Source: Thiomargarita sp.
GTDB lineage: Bacteria > Pseudomonadota > Gammaproteobacteria > Beggiatoales > Beggiatoaceae
Assembly: GCA_020718845.1 (NCBI GenBank)
Contig: DYRG01000010.1
Coordinates: forward strand, 1 to 64,000
Reading direction: 5' to 3'
Length of the DNA stretch: 64,000 nt
Position 1 is the first letter of the stretch. Every line of letters begins with the position of its first letter. The notes below the pieces were generated by a model, which was not told where the DNA came from, ran no database searches, and saw only the letters and a program-made list of their open reading frames with translations. Below, in pieces: positions 44,476-53,654 of the stretch. Both the position numbers and the translations under genes were made by a program.

Positions 44476-47340
44476 TTATCCAACATTATTCTTTGCTCTC
44501 TCTAAATTTAATTGTAATAAATGAGAAAGGATTTCGTCGTCGGTTAAATCGTTTTTCAAACCGTAAGCATTAGCGACCGCTTCGTCGAGTTTCTTATGGG
44601 CGTTGATTAGCCAATTGGGTTTTAAATTGTATAAGTTTGTTAAGGTGCGTTTCTTTAATTTTTTTGCCGCGTCTTCATTAATCGGTAAAATGCGGTCGGG
44701 ATACCCTTCAACGATTTCTGGTTCTTTTTTAATCCAATCCGATGGATTTAACCAATTTTCTCTTTTTTCATTCAATTCTTTAGCGGCTTTTGAAATCGCT
44801 TGGGCGTGCGGATTCTTTTCATCATCTTTTGCACAAATGTTTGGCGTTAATCCTTCAGGAAACGCAAAGGTTTCAAATGTAGTGCTCGGTGTATAACGTG
44901 GAGTTTCTCCTAGACTTGTTCCCAATTTTAAAGCCCATAATTCATGAAATCGTGAATGTAAAATTCCAAAAGTTGTATCATCATCTTTTGCAATTACAAC
45001 GACTAAATTTTCTGGAATTTGAATTTTAGGCAACCAAACAAAGAAACGATGTTTTGCTGTTAATGGTGTTGCAATAAAACGAGAAAATGGCTTTATTGTT
45101 TCACGCATTTCTGGGCGACTTCTTTGTAGAATCCACCATTTTTCATTAGCACGTTCTTCTCGCTTTCCTACTCTAAAGGGCTTTATATTTTTTAAAACAT
45201 ATTCAAATGGCATTTCATATAAACTTGCTTCTTCTTCGGACATATTTTCAAAATCAATAATCCAAGTATCTGAATAACGAGTTGTAATATCTCGCCCATT
45301 TGCCCAAGGTCTTAAAACGTCGCTATTTTTGCAACCATTTGGATTGGTTGGTAATTTTAACCACTTTCGAGCTAATTCGCCTGAAATATCAAATGCACCA
45401 TTCTTTTGCGTTCCAATAAAAGAAACGCCCGCATTTTCTTTTAAAGGTTTTACTTTAGTTAAATCAAGATTGGGATTTAAAAGATTAGGCGCAGTTAAAT
45501 CTGCATATATTTCTGTAACATTTTGATTATTAAGATATTTTTGATTATTTTGAAGCGCGTTAAAACACACAATAGAAACCCGAACCGCCGCACCTTCATT
45601 TAGCCATTCTTCATCACTCCACGCATTGAAGATTTCGCCCTTTTCACAAATTTTTTCTAATATTTTACGATTTGAACCGCCGCGAATCGAATTAGTCGAC
45701 ACAAATCCTACCGCTCGCGCTTTTTTGTTATGAATTAAATTAAAGGCTTTCGCAAACCAATAACACACAAAATCCACGCCGCCCACTAATTGTTCTTTAA
45801 ACGTTTCTCGCAATTGATTAACATAAGTTTCTCCTAAAATTCCGATCATTTTCTTATCACCGAGAAACGGCGGATTTCCAATAATAAAATCGGCTTCTTT
45901 CCAAATTGCTTCACTGCCGTCCTCATTTAATAACGCATCTCGACATTCAATGTGTTTCAAATCTCTTAAAACGGGGTTGTTTGGCAAGTTGTAACCGTGT
46001 TTCAACATCCATTGCAAATACCCAATCCACACCGTCACGCGAGCAAGTTCTGCCGCATAAGGGTTAATTTCAATACCACGTAGGATTTCTGGCGTTAATA
46101 CGGGTTGCTCTGCTGGCAAACCCAAATCTTCCATTTCAATTCCAATGCGATGCTCAAAATCTTTTAACATTTGAATTGCGACATATAAAAAATTCCCCGA
46201 TCCACAGGCTGGATCAAGGATTTTTAATTGTTTAAGTCCTTGAATAAATTGAAAATAGGGTTCTCGAATATCATCTTCTAAATTTAAACTATTTTTCTTT
46301 ATTTTAATCTTTTCACGTTCTTTTAATTTTGAAAGAATTTGTTGCTTAACTTGCTCCCATTGTTGCTCTAACGGTTCTATAATCACTGGCTGGACAATTT
46401 TTTCAATTGATTCTTTATCGGTGTAATGTGCACCTAATTGACTTCTTTTATTGGGGTCTAATCCGCGTTCAAATAACGTCCCAAATATCGATGGTGAAAT
46501 ATCTTTCCAATCTTTTTGTGATAATTCATGTAGTTTTTTGATTTGATCTTTCTTTAACGGTAACACCAAATCATTATCAAATAAACTTCCATTAAACCAT
46601 TCAATTTCTTCCGTTCCGTAGAAACCACCCATTTTCATGGTTTGAAATAAACTTTTTAAAACGGGTTCAAAATTTTGAGGAGAATCAATGAGATGCTTTA
46701 AAACATGAGAAAAGAGATTTTTCTCTAATAATTCAATATCTTGCGCAAATAAACAAAATAAAACCCGATTTAAAAAGTGAGCAACTTCAATCGGATTAAA
46801 CTTTTGATCGCGTAATTGTTGCGCTAAGTCTGCAAACTCTCTCGCAAATTCTTCAGTGATTTCATCTTGCGTTAAATTAGGATTAAGTTTCTCTGGATTA
46901 GAAAAAACATTTTTTAATAATTGACGTTTCTCTGGATAAATTAAATCATGTAATTCAAAATGATACGCTTTTTGAATGGTATTATTAAAGTTCGTATATA
47001 TTTTAATAATTCGCATATCAGAAACCACCAACAAAGGCGGATTCTCTAATGCAATCGTGTAACGTTGTAATTGTTGAAATGCGGCTTTCAAATCGCCATT
47101 TGGGGCTTTATATTCCCACGCAAAGAAACCTTTTTTCCACACATCGGCGCGACCTTTTCTTCCATCATTTTTGGCGGCGGCTTTCTCAAATTTGTAGAAA
47201 TCACTTGTTTCTGCGCTTGGCGGCGTTTCCTCTAAAAAATTGCACAAATCTAAAAAATGCAAATGCGCCCCTTGTTGTTCATTTAAATTGTTTTTTTCCC
47301 AACGCCCAATAAATTGTTCTACAGTGAGTTTCTCGGTCAT
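44476..47340 (-). CDS. Type IIL restriction-modification enzyme, MmeI-like
   Basis: 954-aa single-chain enzyme combining cleavage, methylation and target recognition. The N-terminal nuclease shows D66-x9-E76-Y-K78 (FAWEYK), the same spacing as MmeI. The central N6-adenine methyltransferase has LDPACGSGNFLYVAIQML (motif I, about residue 371), GIEINPYAAELARVTVWIGYLQWM and FIIGNPPFLGDKKM (motif IV). The C-terminal third (from about residue 640) is the target-recognition domain with PWANGRDITTR and ALKLGTSLGETPRYTPSTTFETFAFPEG. Self-contained: no separate R or S gene is needed. AAGGAAC precedes the start. The recognition sequence cannot be read from the sequence. Confidence 0.88.
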   Translation of the reverse strand: MTEKLTVEQFIGRWEKNNLNEQQGAHLHFLDLCNFLEETPPSAETSDFYKFEKAAAKNDGRKGRADVWKKGFFAWEYKAPNGDLKAAFQQLQRYTIALENPPLLVVSDMRIIKIYTNFNNTIQKAYHFELHDLIYPEKRQLLKNVFSNPEKLNPNLTQDEITEEFAREFADLAQQLRDQKFNPIEVAHFLNRVLFCLFAQDIELLEKNLFSHVLKHLIDSPQNFEPVLKSLFQTMKMGGFYGTEEIEWFNGSLFDNDLVLPLKKDQIKKLHELSQKDWKDISPSIFGTLFERGLDPNKRSQLGAHYTDKESIEKIVQPVIIEPLEQQWEQVKQQILSKLKEREKIKIKKNSLNLEDDIREPYFQFIQGLKQLKILDPACGSGNFLYVAIQMLKDFEHRIGIEMEDLGLPAEQPVLTPEILRGIEINPYAAELARVTVWIGYLQWMLKHGYNLPNNPVLRDLKHIECRDALLNEDGSEAIWKEADFIIGNPPFLGDKKMIGILGETYVNQLRETFKEQLVGGVDFVCYWFAKAFNLIHNKKARAVGFVSTNSIRGGSNRKILEKICEKGEIFNAWSDEEWLNEGAAVRVSIVCFNALQNNQKYLNNQNVTEIYADLTAPNLLNPNLDLTKVKPLKENAGVSFIGTQKNGAFDISGELARKWLKLPTNPNGCKNSDVLRPWANGRDITTRYSDTWIIDFENMSEEEASLYEMPFEYVLKNIKPFRVGKREERANEKWWILQRSRPEMRETIKPFSRFIATPLTAKHRFFVWLPKIQIPENLVVVIAKDDDTTFGILHSRFHELWALKLGTSLGETPRYTPSTTFETFAFPEGLTPNICAKDDEKNPHAQAISKAAKELNEKRENWLNPSDWIKKEPEIVEGYPDRILPINEDAAKKLKKRTLTNLYNLKPNWLINAHKKLDEAVANAYGLKNDLTDDEILSHLLQLNLERAKNNVG

Positions 47341-47382
47341 TTTATTTGTTCCTTATTCTGTAATTCTTTTGAGAAATTTGAA

Positions 47383-48483
47383 TTAAGCATAATAAACACC
47401 GCCTAAAATAACATCCTGTTTTGCACCCGTTACACTGGGTAAATTGCCCGTTTTTCTTTCTAAAGTTTGTTTCGCCAACCATGCAAAACAACTCGCTTCA
47501 ATCCAATCGGGATCAACGCCGACTTCTGCGGTTGAAATCACCGGAATTTGAAGAACTTCATTTAATTTTTGCATTATCAATGCGTTATGAACACCACCAC
47601 CACATACTAAAACTCGTTTTGGATCAAAGGGTTGTATTGATCTTGAAATGCTGTGAACGGTTAATTCTACTAAAGTTGCTTGCACATCGACGGGGCTTTC
47701 TTTATTTAAATGTTGTTTTAACCAATTCAAATTAAAATAATCACGCCCTGTGCTTTTGGGAAAAGGCAGGTTGAAATACGGATCAGCTAAGAGTTTCTCT
47801 AATAAGTTTTTGTCGACTCTTCCTTGTTTTGCCCAATCACCGTTGAAATCCATTTTTACGCCAAGTTGCTCTAAAATCCACGCATCCAACAAACCATTTC
47901 CACAACCCGTATCAAATCCTAAAATTTGCTTTGAATTTGCGGGAAGAACTGTAATGTTTGCAATCCCACCAATATTTAAAATGATTTGTGTATTTTGAGC
48001 ATTTTGAAATAAATCAGCATGAAAAGCGGGAACTAAAGGTGCGCCTTGACCGCCAACCGCTAAATCCCGTCGACGAAAATCTGCAACTGTTGTAATTTCA
48101 GTACGTTGCGCGATGATGTTGGGATCGCCAATTTGCCAAGTGAAAGGTCGACAATTTAATCCCGAACAACGTGGCGGTTGATGCCAAAGCGTTTGTCCAT
48201 GACTTCCAATAGCTTGAATTTGTTGACTTTTATAATTGGTTTTATTCAAAAGGGCATGAACCGCATCGGCAAAAGTTTCTGCAACGATTTGATCTAAATG
48301 CGCAATGGTCGAAGGAAAAACGGCTTGATTGGATTGGCTAATTTGAAGAAGTTGTTGACGGGTTTCTAAAGACCAAGCGTGAGAATGGGTTGCAATAATT
48401 TGAGGAACTTCATTTGAAAAATCAACGAGCACGGCATCAATTGCATCAATGCTCGTGCCCGACATTAAACCAATATATAACAT
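47383..48483 (-). CDS. anmK: Anhydro-N-acetylmuramic acid kinase
   Basis: 366-aa sugar kinase that converts 1,6-anhydroMurNAc to MurNAc-6-phosphate in cell-wall recycling. YIGLMSGTSIDAIDAVLVDF (phosphate loop and catalytic Asp), QAIGSHGQTLWH, NIGGIANITVLP, GFDTGCGNGLLDAWI and LVCGGGVHNALIM are present. Length matches E. coli AnmK. It lies 3 bp downstream of the copper chaperone gene, so the two are co-transcribed. Confidence 0.97.
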   Translation of the reverse strand: MLYIGLMSGTSIDAIDAVLVDFSNEVPQIIATHSHAWSLETRQQLLQISQSNQAVFPSTIAHLDQIVAETFADAVHALLNKTNYKSQQIQAIGSHGQTLWHQPPRCSGLNCRPFTWQIGDPNIIAQRTEITTVADFRRRDLAVGGQGAPLVPAFHADLFQNAQNTQIILNIGGIANITVLPANSKQILGFDTGCGNGLLDAWILEQLGVKMDFNGDWAKQGRVDKNLLEKLLADPYFNLPFPKSTGRDYFNLNWLKQHLNKESPVDVQATLVELTVHSISRSIQPFDPKRVLVCGGGVHNALIMQKLNEVLQIPVISTAEVGVDPDWIEASCFAWLAKQTLERKTGNLPSVTGAKQDVILGGVYYA

Positions 48484-48486
48484 AGC

Positions 48487-48939
48487 TTAATGGTGATGAG
48501 AATGATCGTGATTCATCATGCCACCGTCTTTTTTAACGGGGATTTTTAATTCTTCAACTTGTTGATTTGAAAAGAATAACTTTACATCAACCATTTCACC
48601 CATTTTAGGAGAAACGCCACTTTTTGCTTCAATCAACATGATGTGCAAGGCTTTGGGTTTTAGTTCAACCATTCCGTTTGCGGGGATTTCAAGTTTCTCC
48701 ATTTCAACCATTTTAGCGACGTTATTTTCGATGATGGTGTTGTGGATTTCAACTTTATTAAATTGAGGGCTTTCTGCTTTGAGCAAATTGATGTTTTCTT
48801 TGGTGTGATTATGCAATTGCAAATAGGCAGCGGTTGTTTTAGAAGTCGGCGGTGCTTCTCGAACCCATGCGTCTTTGACCATTACATCAGCAGCAAATAC
48901 ATTAAAAGAAATTAAAGAAAGACAAATGATTTTCCACAT
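48487..48939 (-). CDS. PCuAC family periplasmic copper chaperone
   Basis: 150-aa secreted protein (signal peptide MWKIICLSLISFNVFA, cleavage about residue 16). The Cu(I) site fits the family consensus exactly: His-x10-Met-x21-His-x-Met, running from VEIHNT through VAKM to ALHIM. PCuAC delivers copper to the CuA/CuB sites of cytochrome oxidases. The C-terminal HDHSHHH tail could bind extra metal. A CcoI-type copper ATPase is encoded at 56677, suggesting a copper-oxidase assembly route in this organism (inference). Confidence 0.93.
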   Translation of the reverse strand: MWKIICLSLISFNVFAADVMVKDAWVREAPPTSKTTAAYLQLHNHTKENINLLKAESPQFNKVEIHNTIIENNVAKMVEMEKLEIPANGMVELKPKALHIMLIEAKSGVSPKMGEMVDVKLFFSNQQVEELKIPVKKDGGMMNHDHSHHH

Positions 48940-48988
48940 AAGAGTTTCCTGAGTGAATTTGAAAGGAATAATCTAAAAGAAGAAGAAA

Positions 48989-49064
48989 TGGCGCGCCCGG
49001 CGGGGATCGAACCCACGACCCTTGGCTTCGGAGGCCAATACTCTATCCGCTGAGCTACGGGCGC
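48989..49064 (-). tRNA. tRNA-Arg (CCG)
   Basis: 76-nt cloverleaf: acceptor GCGCCCG/CGGGCGC, D arm with AGCTCAGCGGATAGAGT, anticodon stem TTGGC/GCCAA with loop CTCCGAA giving anticodon CCG, T arm GGGTTCGATCCC, and encoded CCA. Confidence 0.97.
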
Positions 49065-49123
49065 ATTGTTGGAACGGCGAATTATAATGCTTTTTAAGAT
49101 TGCAGTCTATGCGTTTTTCTAGC

Positions 49124-49140
49124 GTTAAGTTATACTTAAC
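49124..49140. promoter_or_regulatory. 17-bp palindrome upstream of the cytochrome gene
   Basis: GTTAAGT, TAT, ACTTAAC: a perfect inverted repeat 38 bp before the cytochrome start codon, in a position suited to an operator. No known regulator consensus is matched with confidence. Confidence 0.35.
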
Positions 49141-49178
49141 CCTTTTTTGGTAATCCACTCACTTAAAAGGGGAAAAGC

Positions 49179-49937
49179 GTGAATCTGTCTAAAAAAACCT
49201 ATACATCTCTGGCAGTTGCGGCGTTGGCGGCGGCTGGTTTAATTTCACAAAGTTTTGCGGCGACGGATGCCGATCTTGTCAATGCTCGCATTAAACCCAT
49301 CGGTCAAGTGCGCATCAACGACGGATCGACACCCGCTCCAGCCGCACCCAAAGCCGCTGGCGGCGCAAAATCAGCCGCTGATATTTACAAAAAAACTTGT
49401 ATGGCGTGTCATGCCGCTGGCGTGGCGGGCGCACCTAAAGTCGGCGATCAAGCCGCTTGGGACGCTCGAATGGCAAAAGGCATCGATACCTTGCTTGGCA
49501 GCGTCAACAAAGGCATGGGCGCAATGCCTCCCAAAGGTGGCGACGCGAGCTTAACCGACGACGACATCAAAGCAACCATTAAATTCATGGCGGAAGGCGC
49601 GAAAGAAAGCGCAGCCGCTGCTCCTGCTGCCCCCGTTCAAACTGCGGCAGTTGAAGAAAAACCCGCTCCCAAAAAAAAAGAACCCGCTCCTGAAAAATCT
49701 GCGGGTGAAAAAACTTATGACACTACTTGCATGGCGTGTCATTTGATGGGCGTGGCGGGCGCGCCAAAATTGGGCGACAAAGCCGCATGGACTCCTCGAA
49801 TTGCGAAAGGCAACGACGCTTTAAATGCGAGTGTAATCAATGGCTTAAATGCAATGCCACCTCGTGCGGGCAATCCCAAATTAACCGACGCTGACATTCA
49901 ACAAGCCGTTGCTTTCATGGTTGAAAAAAGCAAATAA
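49179..49937 (+). CDS. Tandem diheme class I cytochrome c (c5-like)
   Basis: 252-aa periplasmic protein with a signal peptide (cleavage near QSFAA, residue 27) and two similar cytochrome domains joined by an Ala/Pro/Lys-rich linker. Heme sites are CMACHAAG (about residue 74) and CMACHLMG (about residue 180); each domain repeats VAGAPKxGDxAAW and ends NAMPPRAG or GAMPPKGG, whose Met is the likely sixth heme ligand. It probably shuttles electrons to a terminal oxidase. It starts with GTG after AAAAGGGGAAAAGC. The repeated halves indicate internal duplication. Confidence 0.93.
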   Translation: MNLSKKTYTSLAVAALAAAGLISQSFAATDADLVNARIKPIGQVRINDGSTPAPAAPKAAGGAKSAADIYKKTCMACHAAGVAGAPKVGDQAAWDARMAKGIDTLLGSVNKGMGAMPPKGGDASLTDDDIKATIKFMAEGAKESAAAAPAAPVQTAAVEEKPAPKKKEPAPEKSAGEKTYDTTCMACHLMGVAGAPKLGDKAAWTPRIAKGNDALNASVINGLNAMPPRAGNPKLTDADIQQAVAFMVEKSK

Positions 49938-49956
49938 CTTTCTTTATTTTTAAACT

Positions 49957-49997
49957 AAAACCTGATGATTTGAATTTAAAAAAAGTCATCAGGTTTT
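49957..49997 (+). terminator. Terminator after the cytochrome gene
   Basis: AAAACCTGATGA (49957-49968) and TCATCAGGTTTT (49986-49997) form a 12-bp perfect stem followed by TT and A/T-rich sequence. Confidence 0.85.
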
Positions 49998-50019
49998 TTA
50001 TTATTCAAAAGGTTTAATT

Positions 50020-52425
50020 ATGACTCAAATCCGCGAAGAAGAAATTAAAAACAAACTCGCCCGTGATTATTTTAGCGATTTTGATTGCACACGCATCATT
50101 GGAAATATTGATTTCTGCGTGACGGTTTCTGAAATAGAATCTCTTTTCTGGGCAGAAGCAAAGAAAGGTAATTCCGATATTTACCGTTCTATCGTGCAAC
50201 TTATTTTAACGATTGGAAAAGCACGAACTTTTGATAAACAATTACCGCCCGCTTTTTTAGGTGCGTTTGATGAAGAAAAAATTGCTTTTATTCCTTACAA
50301 CATAATTCAGGATATTTTTTATCAAAATGATTTTAACTGGAACGTAACGCCGTCTAATTATGAAACCAAAGAATTTAAGTTCGTTTATGAGAAAGTAAAA
50401 GACTCTTTAGATAAAGATGCTTTGATTTTTAATTATAATCGAGATAATAAAGAATTAAAGAGTTTTATCAAAGACAATTTTATTACAGGAAAATCCGCTT
50501 TTACTAAAATAAAAATTGATAAAAACAATTTCATTTCAATTTATAACAAATGGTTACAAACTGTCAAACCTACCATTATAATTAATTGGGAATTTGCTAA
50601 GAAAAATGGCATTATTGATGGCGATTTTTATTTAGCAGATTTATTATCAAGTGATAATCAAACGATTAAAGATAAACTGTTTGTGTTGTTGAAAAATGAT
50701 TATTATGAATTAGATAGAAAAATGAATGAAATGGGACTAATTAACAGCAATGCTTGTAGTTTTAACGATAAACAAAAAGCGCATATTCAATTTTGGAACA
50801 AATACGAACGTCCACCGATAGAAGAATACTGGGATTATATTGTTAATCGCCGTGATTTATTAGTGCCGCAGGATATTAGAGAAAGAAAAGGAAGTTTCTT
50901 TACGCCACAAATCTGGGTTGAATTATCTCAGAAATATTTAGCCGATGTATTAGGAGAAAACTGGCAAGATGAATATTACATTTGGGATTGCGCCGCTGGA
51001 ACGGGTAATTTATTAACGGGTTTAACTAATAAATATCATATTTGGGCTTCGACATTAGACAAACAAGATGTTGACGTAATGAAAGATCGTATCATGAATG
51101 GAGCAAATTTATTAGAAAGTCATGTATTTCAATTTGATTTTTTAAATGATGATTTTTCTAAATTACCTCAAGGATTACAAGAAGTTATTAATGACGATGA
51201 AAAACGCAAAAAATTAGTCATTTATATCAATCCTCCGTATGCAGAAGCAAGTAATAGAAACACGGTTGTTGGTAAAGGTGAAAATAAATCAAGCGTTGCA
51301 ACAGAAACGAAAGTTTATAAAAATTACAATGCAATTCTTGGAACAGCTGCTAGAGAATTATTTGTGCAATTTTTAACTCAAATATATGCTCATTTTCCAG
51401 ATGCTAAACTTGCACATTTTTCAAAATTAAAATTTATACAGGGTTCTAATTTTTTTAAGTTTCGTGATTTTTTCAAAGCTGAATTTAAAAAAGGTTTTGT
51501 AGTTCCCGCCGACACGTTTGATAATGTTAAGGGACAATTTCCTATTGGTTTCATGATTTGGAATCTGGAAAATAAACAAAACATAGAAAACATTAAATGC
51601 GATGTGTTTGATGAGAAAGCTCAACTAAGGGGAGTGAAAAAATTTAATACCTATAACAAAGGCGGTTTTGTTATTGATTGGTTGCGAAATTTTTATGATA
51701 AAAACTCAGAAAGAATAGCCTATTTGAGAATGATAGGAACAGATATGCAACATAATCAAGGAATCTTTTTTACAAATCAACCTTCAGAGAATGATATAAA
51801 AAAATATTTGACAGCGGATATTACGCCTAAAAATTTGATTCAAATGTGTATTTATTTGTCCATACGTCAAGTTTGTCAGCAAAATTGGCTTAATGATAAA
51901 GATCAGTTTCTTTTTCCTAATAAAAAATGGGAAAAAGATAAAGAATTTCAACATAATTGCCTTGTTTATGCTTTATTTCATGGACAAAACAGAATTACTT
52001 CAAAAGGTGGTATAAATCATTGGATTCCATTTACTGAAAATGAAGTCGATTCACCTGAGAAATTCAAAAGTAATTTTATGGTGCAATTTATTAATGGAAA
52101 ACTAAAAGCGTCGGGTAATGGTGATGTGTTTAAAAAAGAGAAACTACAAATCACACCATTAGAATTTTCATCTGAAGCACAAGCCGTTTTTGATGCGGGA
52201 CGTGAATTATGGAAATATTACCTTTCTAAACCTGATTGCAATGAGAATGCAGCATTATATGATATTCGTGAATATTTTCAGGGTAGAAACGATAAAGGAA
52301 AAATGAATAACAAAAGTGAGGATCAACAATATGTAGTTTTAATGAATGCGTTAAAAGAAAGTTTAAAAGTTTTGTCGAGGAAAATTGAACCGAAAATTTA
52401 TGAATATGGGTTTTTAATACAGTAA
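50020..52425 (+). CDS. Type IIG-like restriction-modification enzyme (N6-adenine methyltransferase)
   Basis: 801-aa protein. A nuclease-like N-terminus shows D31...E46-A-K48 (DFCV...FWAEAK), a PD-(D/E)XK pattern, with IYRSIVQLILTIGKAR after it. The methyltransferase core has RKGSFFTPQIWVELSQKYL, motif I IWDCAAGTGNLLTGL (about residue 325) and motif IV VIYINPPYAEA (about 401). The C-terminal 250 residues are probably target recognition. It is strongly Asn/Lys/Phe-rich and more AT-rich than the flanking cytochrome gene, a sign of transfer. No separate restriction gene is present. Nuclease activity is inferred. Confidence 0.8.
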   Translation: MTQIREEEIKNKLARDYFSDFDCTRIIGNIDFCVTVSEIESLFWAEAKKGNSDIYRSIVQLILTIGKARTFDKQLPPAFLGAFDEEKIAFIPYNIIQDIFYQNDFNWNVTPSNYETKEFKFVYEKVKDSLDKDALIFNYNRDNKELKSFIKDNFITGKSAFTKIKIDKNNFISIYNKWLQTVKPTIIINWEFAKKNGIIDGDFYLADLLSSDNQTIKDKLFVLLKNDYYELDRKMNEMGLINSNACSFNDKQKAHIQFWNKYERPPIEEYWDYIVNRRDLLVPQDIRERKGSFFTPQIWVELSQKYLADVLGENWQDEYYIWDCAAGTGNLLTGLTNKYHIWASTLDKQDVDVMKDRIMNGANLLESHVFQFDFLNDDFSKLPQGLQEVINDDEKRKKLVIYINPPYAEASNRNTVVGKGENKSSVATETKVYKNYNAILGTAARELFVQFLTQIYAHFPDAKLAHFSKLKFIQGSNFFKFRDFFKAEFKKGFVVPADTFDNVKGQFPIGFMIWNLENKQNIENIKCDVFDEKAQLRGVKKFNTYNKGGFVIDWLRNFYDKNSERIAYLRMIGTDMQHNQGIFFTNQPSENDIKKYLTADITPKNLIQMCIYLSIRQVCQQNWLNDKDQFLFPNKKWEKDKEFQHNCLVYALFHGQNRITSKGGINHWIPFTENEVDSPEKFKSNFMVQFINGKLKASGNGDVFKKEKLQITPLEFSSEAQAVFDAGRELWKYYLSKPDCNENAALYDIREYFQGRNDKGKMNNKSEDQQYVVLMNALKESLKVLSRKIEPKIYEYGFLIQ

Positions 52426-52484
52426 TTTTTATGGTGTTAAAAACAAGAGATTAAAAAATCCCAATAGATTGGAGAAAAAATTAA

Positions 52485-53120
52485 ATGAATTCAAAGCATT
52501 GTGAAGAAATTTTTGCAAGATTTCAAGCGCAAAATCCTCACCCAACCACTGAATTGTTATATCAATCACCATTTGAATTGTTGATTGCGGTGATGTTGTC
52601 CGCGCAGGCGACCGATAAAAGCGTCAATCAAGCCACGCCTAATTTATTTGCGATCGCCAACACGCCCGAACAAATCCTCGCGCTCGGCGAAGAAAATCTT
52701 AAAAAATACATTAAAAACATTGGCTTATATAATTCTAAAGCTGCTAATATCATTAAAACTTGTCAAATCTTAATCGAGCAACATCACAGCCAAGTGCCTG
52801 ATAATCGTAAAGATTTAGAAGCCTTAGCAGGCGTGGGGCGAAAAACGGCGAATGTCATTCTCAACACTTTATATGGCGAGCCAACGATTGCCGTCGATAC
52901 GCATTTATTTCGAATCGCACAACGCATCGGATTGGCGCATGGAAAAACAGTTCGAGAGGTCGAAGAGGGTTTAATCGCAATTATTCCTAAACATTATCAA
53001 CAACATGCGCATCATTGGTTGATTTTACACGGACGTTATACTTGCACCGCTCGCCAGCCTAAATGCGAAAAATGTTTGATTGGGGACTTGTGCGAAACGA
53101 AAAACCGATCTATAATCTAA
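52485..53120 (+). CDS. nth: Endonuclease III
   Basis: 211-aa DNA glycosylase/AP lyase that removes oxidised pyrimidines. Helix-hairpin-helix LAGVGRKTANVILN with the catalytic Lys, VDTHLFRIAQRIGLA with the catalytic Asp, and the [4Fe-4S] ligands C-x6-C-x2-C-x5-C in CTARQPKCEKCLIGDLC. Length equals E. coli Nth. The rnf operon, which often sits beside nth in gammaproteobacteria, is elsewhere here (18-22 kb). Confidence 0.97.
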   Translation: MNSKHCEEIFARFQAQNPHPTTELLYQSPFELLIAVMLSAQATDKSVNQATPNLFAIANTPEQILALGEENLKKYIKNIGLYNSKAANIIKTCQILIEQHHSQVPDNRKDLEALAGVGRKTANVILNTLYGEPTIAVDTHLFRIAQRIGLAHGKTVREVEEGLIAIIPKHYQQHAHHWLILHGRYTCTARQPKCEKCLIGDLCETKNRSII

Positions 53121-53176
53121 CTCTTAACACGTCACGATAATGTTTGAAAGCCAAATAAAAAAGGTTAAAAAAGTAC

Positions 53177-53205
53177 TTGACGAGTTGAAACGAAGTGTAT
53201 AAAAT
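53177..53205 (+). promoter_or_regulatory. Promoter of the tRNA-Gly-Cys-Leu cluster
   Basis: -35 TTGACG (53177-53182), 17-bp spacer, -10 TAAAAT (53200-53205), followed by a GC-rich discriminator GTGCGC typical of stringently controlled stable-RNA promoters, 14 bp before the first tRNA. Confidence 0.7.
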
Positions 53206-53219
53206 GTGCGCTTCTTAAA

Positions 53220-53295
53220 GCGGGAATAGCTCAGTTGGTAGAGCATAACCTTGCCAAGGTTAGGGTCGAGGGTTCGAGTCCCTTTTCCCGCTCCA
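53220..53295 (+). tRNA. tRNA-Gly (GCC)
   Basis: 76 nt: acceptor GCGGGAA/TTCCCGC, anticodon stem TAACC/GGTTA with loop TTGCCAA giving GCC, T arm GGGTTCGAGTCCC, encoded CCA. First of a three-tRNA transcript. Confidence 0.97.
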
Positions 53296-53323
53296 AATTT
53301 AATTTAGAACGACGACGTAATAT

Positions 53324-53394
53324 GGCTGAGTGGCAGAATGGTCATGCAGCGGCCTGCAAAGCCGTGTACGCCGGTTCGATTCCGACCTCAGCCT
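53324..53394 (+). tRNA. tRNA-Cys (GCA), CCA not encoded
   Basis: 71 nt to the discriminator: acceptor GGCTGAG/CTCAGCC, anticodon stem CGGC/GCCG with loop CTGCAAA giving GCA, T arm CGGTTCGATTCCG. The discriminator T is followed by TAA, so the CCA end must be added after transcription, unlike its two neighbours. Confidence 0.95.
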
Positions 53395-53436
53395 TAATTT
53401 TCCCTCGTAGCAAAACTCAGTTGTAAATATCACCCT

Positions 53437-53523
53437 GCCCGGGTGGCGAAATAGGTAGACGCAAGGGACTTAAAATCCCTCGATGGTAACATCGTGCCGG
53501 TTCGAGTCCGGCCCCGGGCACCA
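53437..53523 (+). tRNA. tRNA-Leu (TAA)
   Basis: 87-nt class II tRNA: acceptor GCCCGGG/CCCGGGC, anticodon stem GGGA/TCCC with loop CTTAAAA giving TAA, long variable arm (CGATGGTAACATCG), T arm CGGTTCGAGTCCG, encoded CCA. Confidence 0.96.
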
Positions 53524-53654
53524 TTGAAATTCTTTTTTACTCTCTTACTTTTATCCTCCGCAGACATCCAACAGTTTCTTTTATTTGCTGTTTTGTACTA
53601 TGGCGCAAACCTAGAATCAATAAGAATGCGTAATTTCTTCTTGCCAATTTTTCC

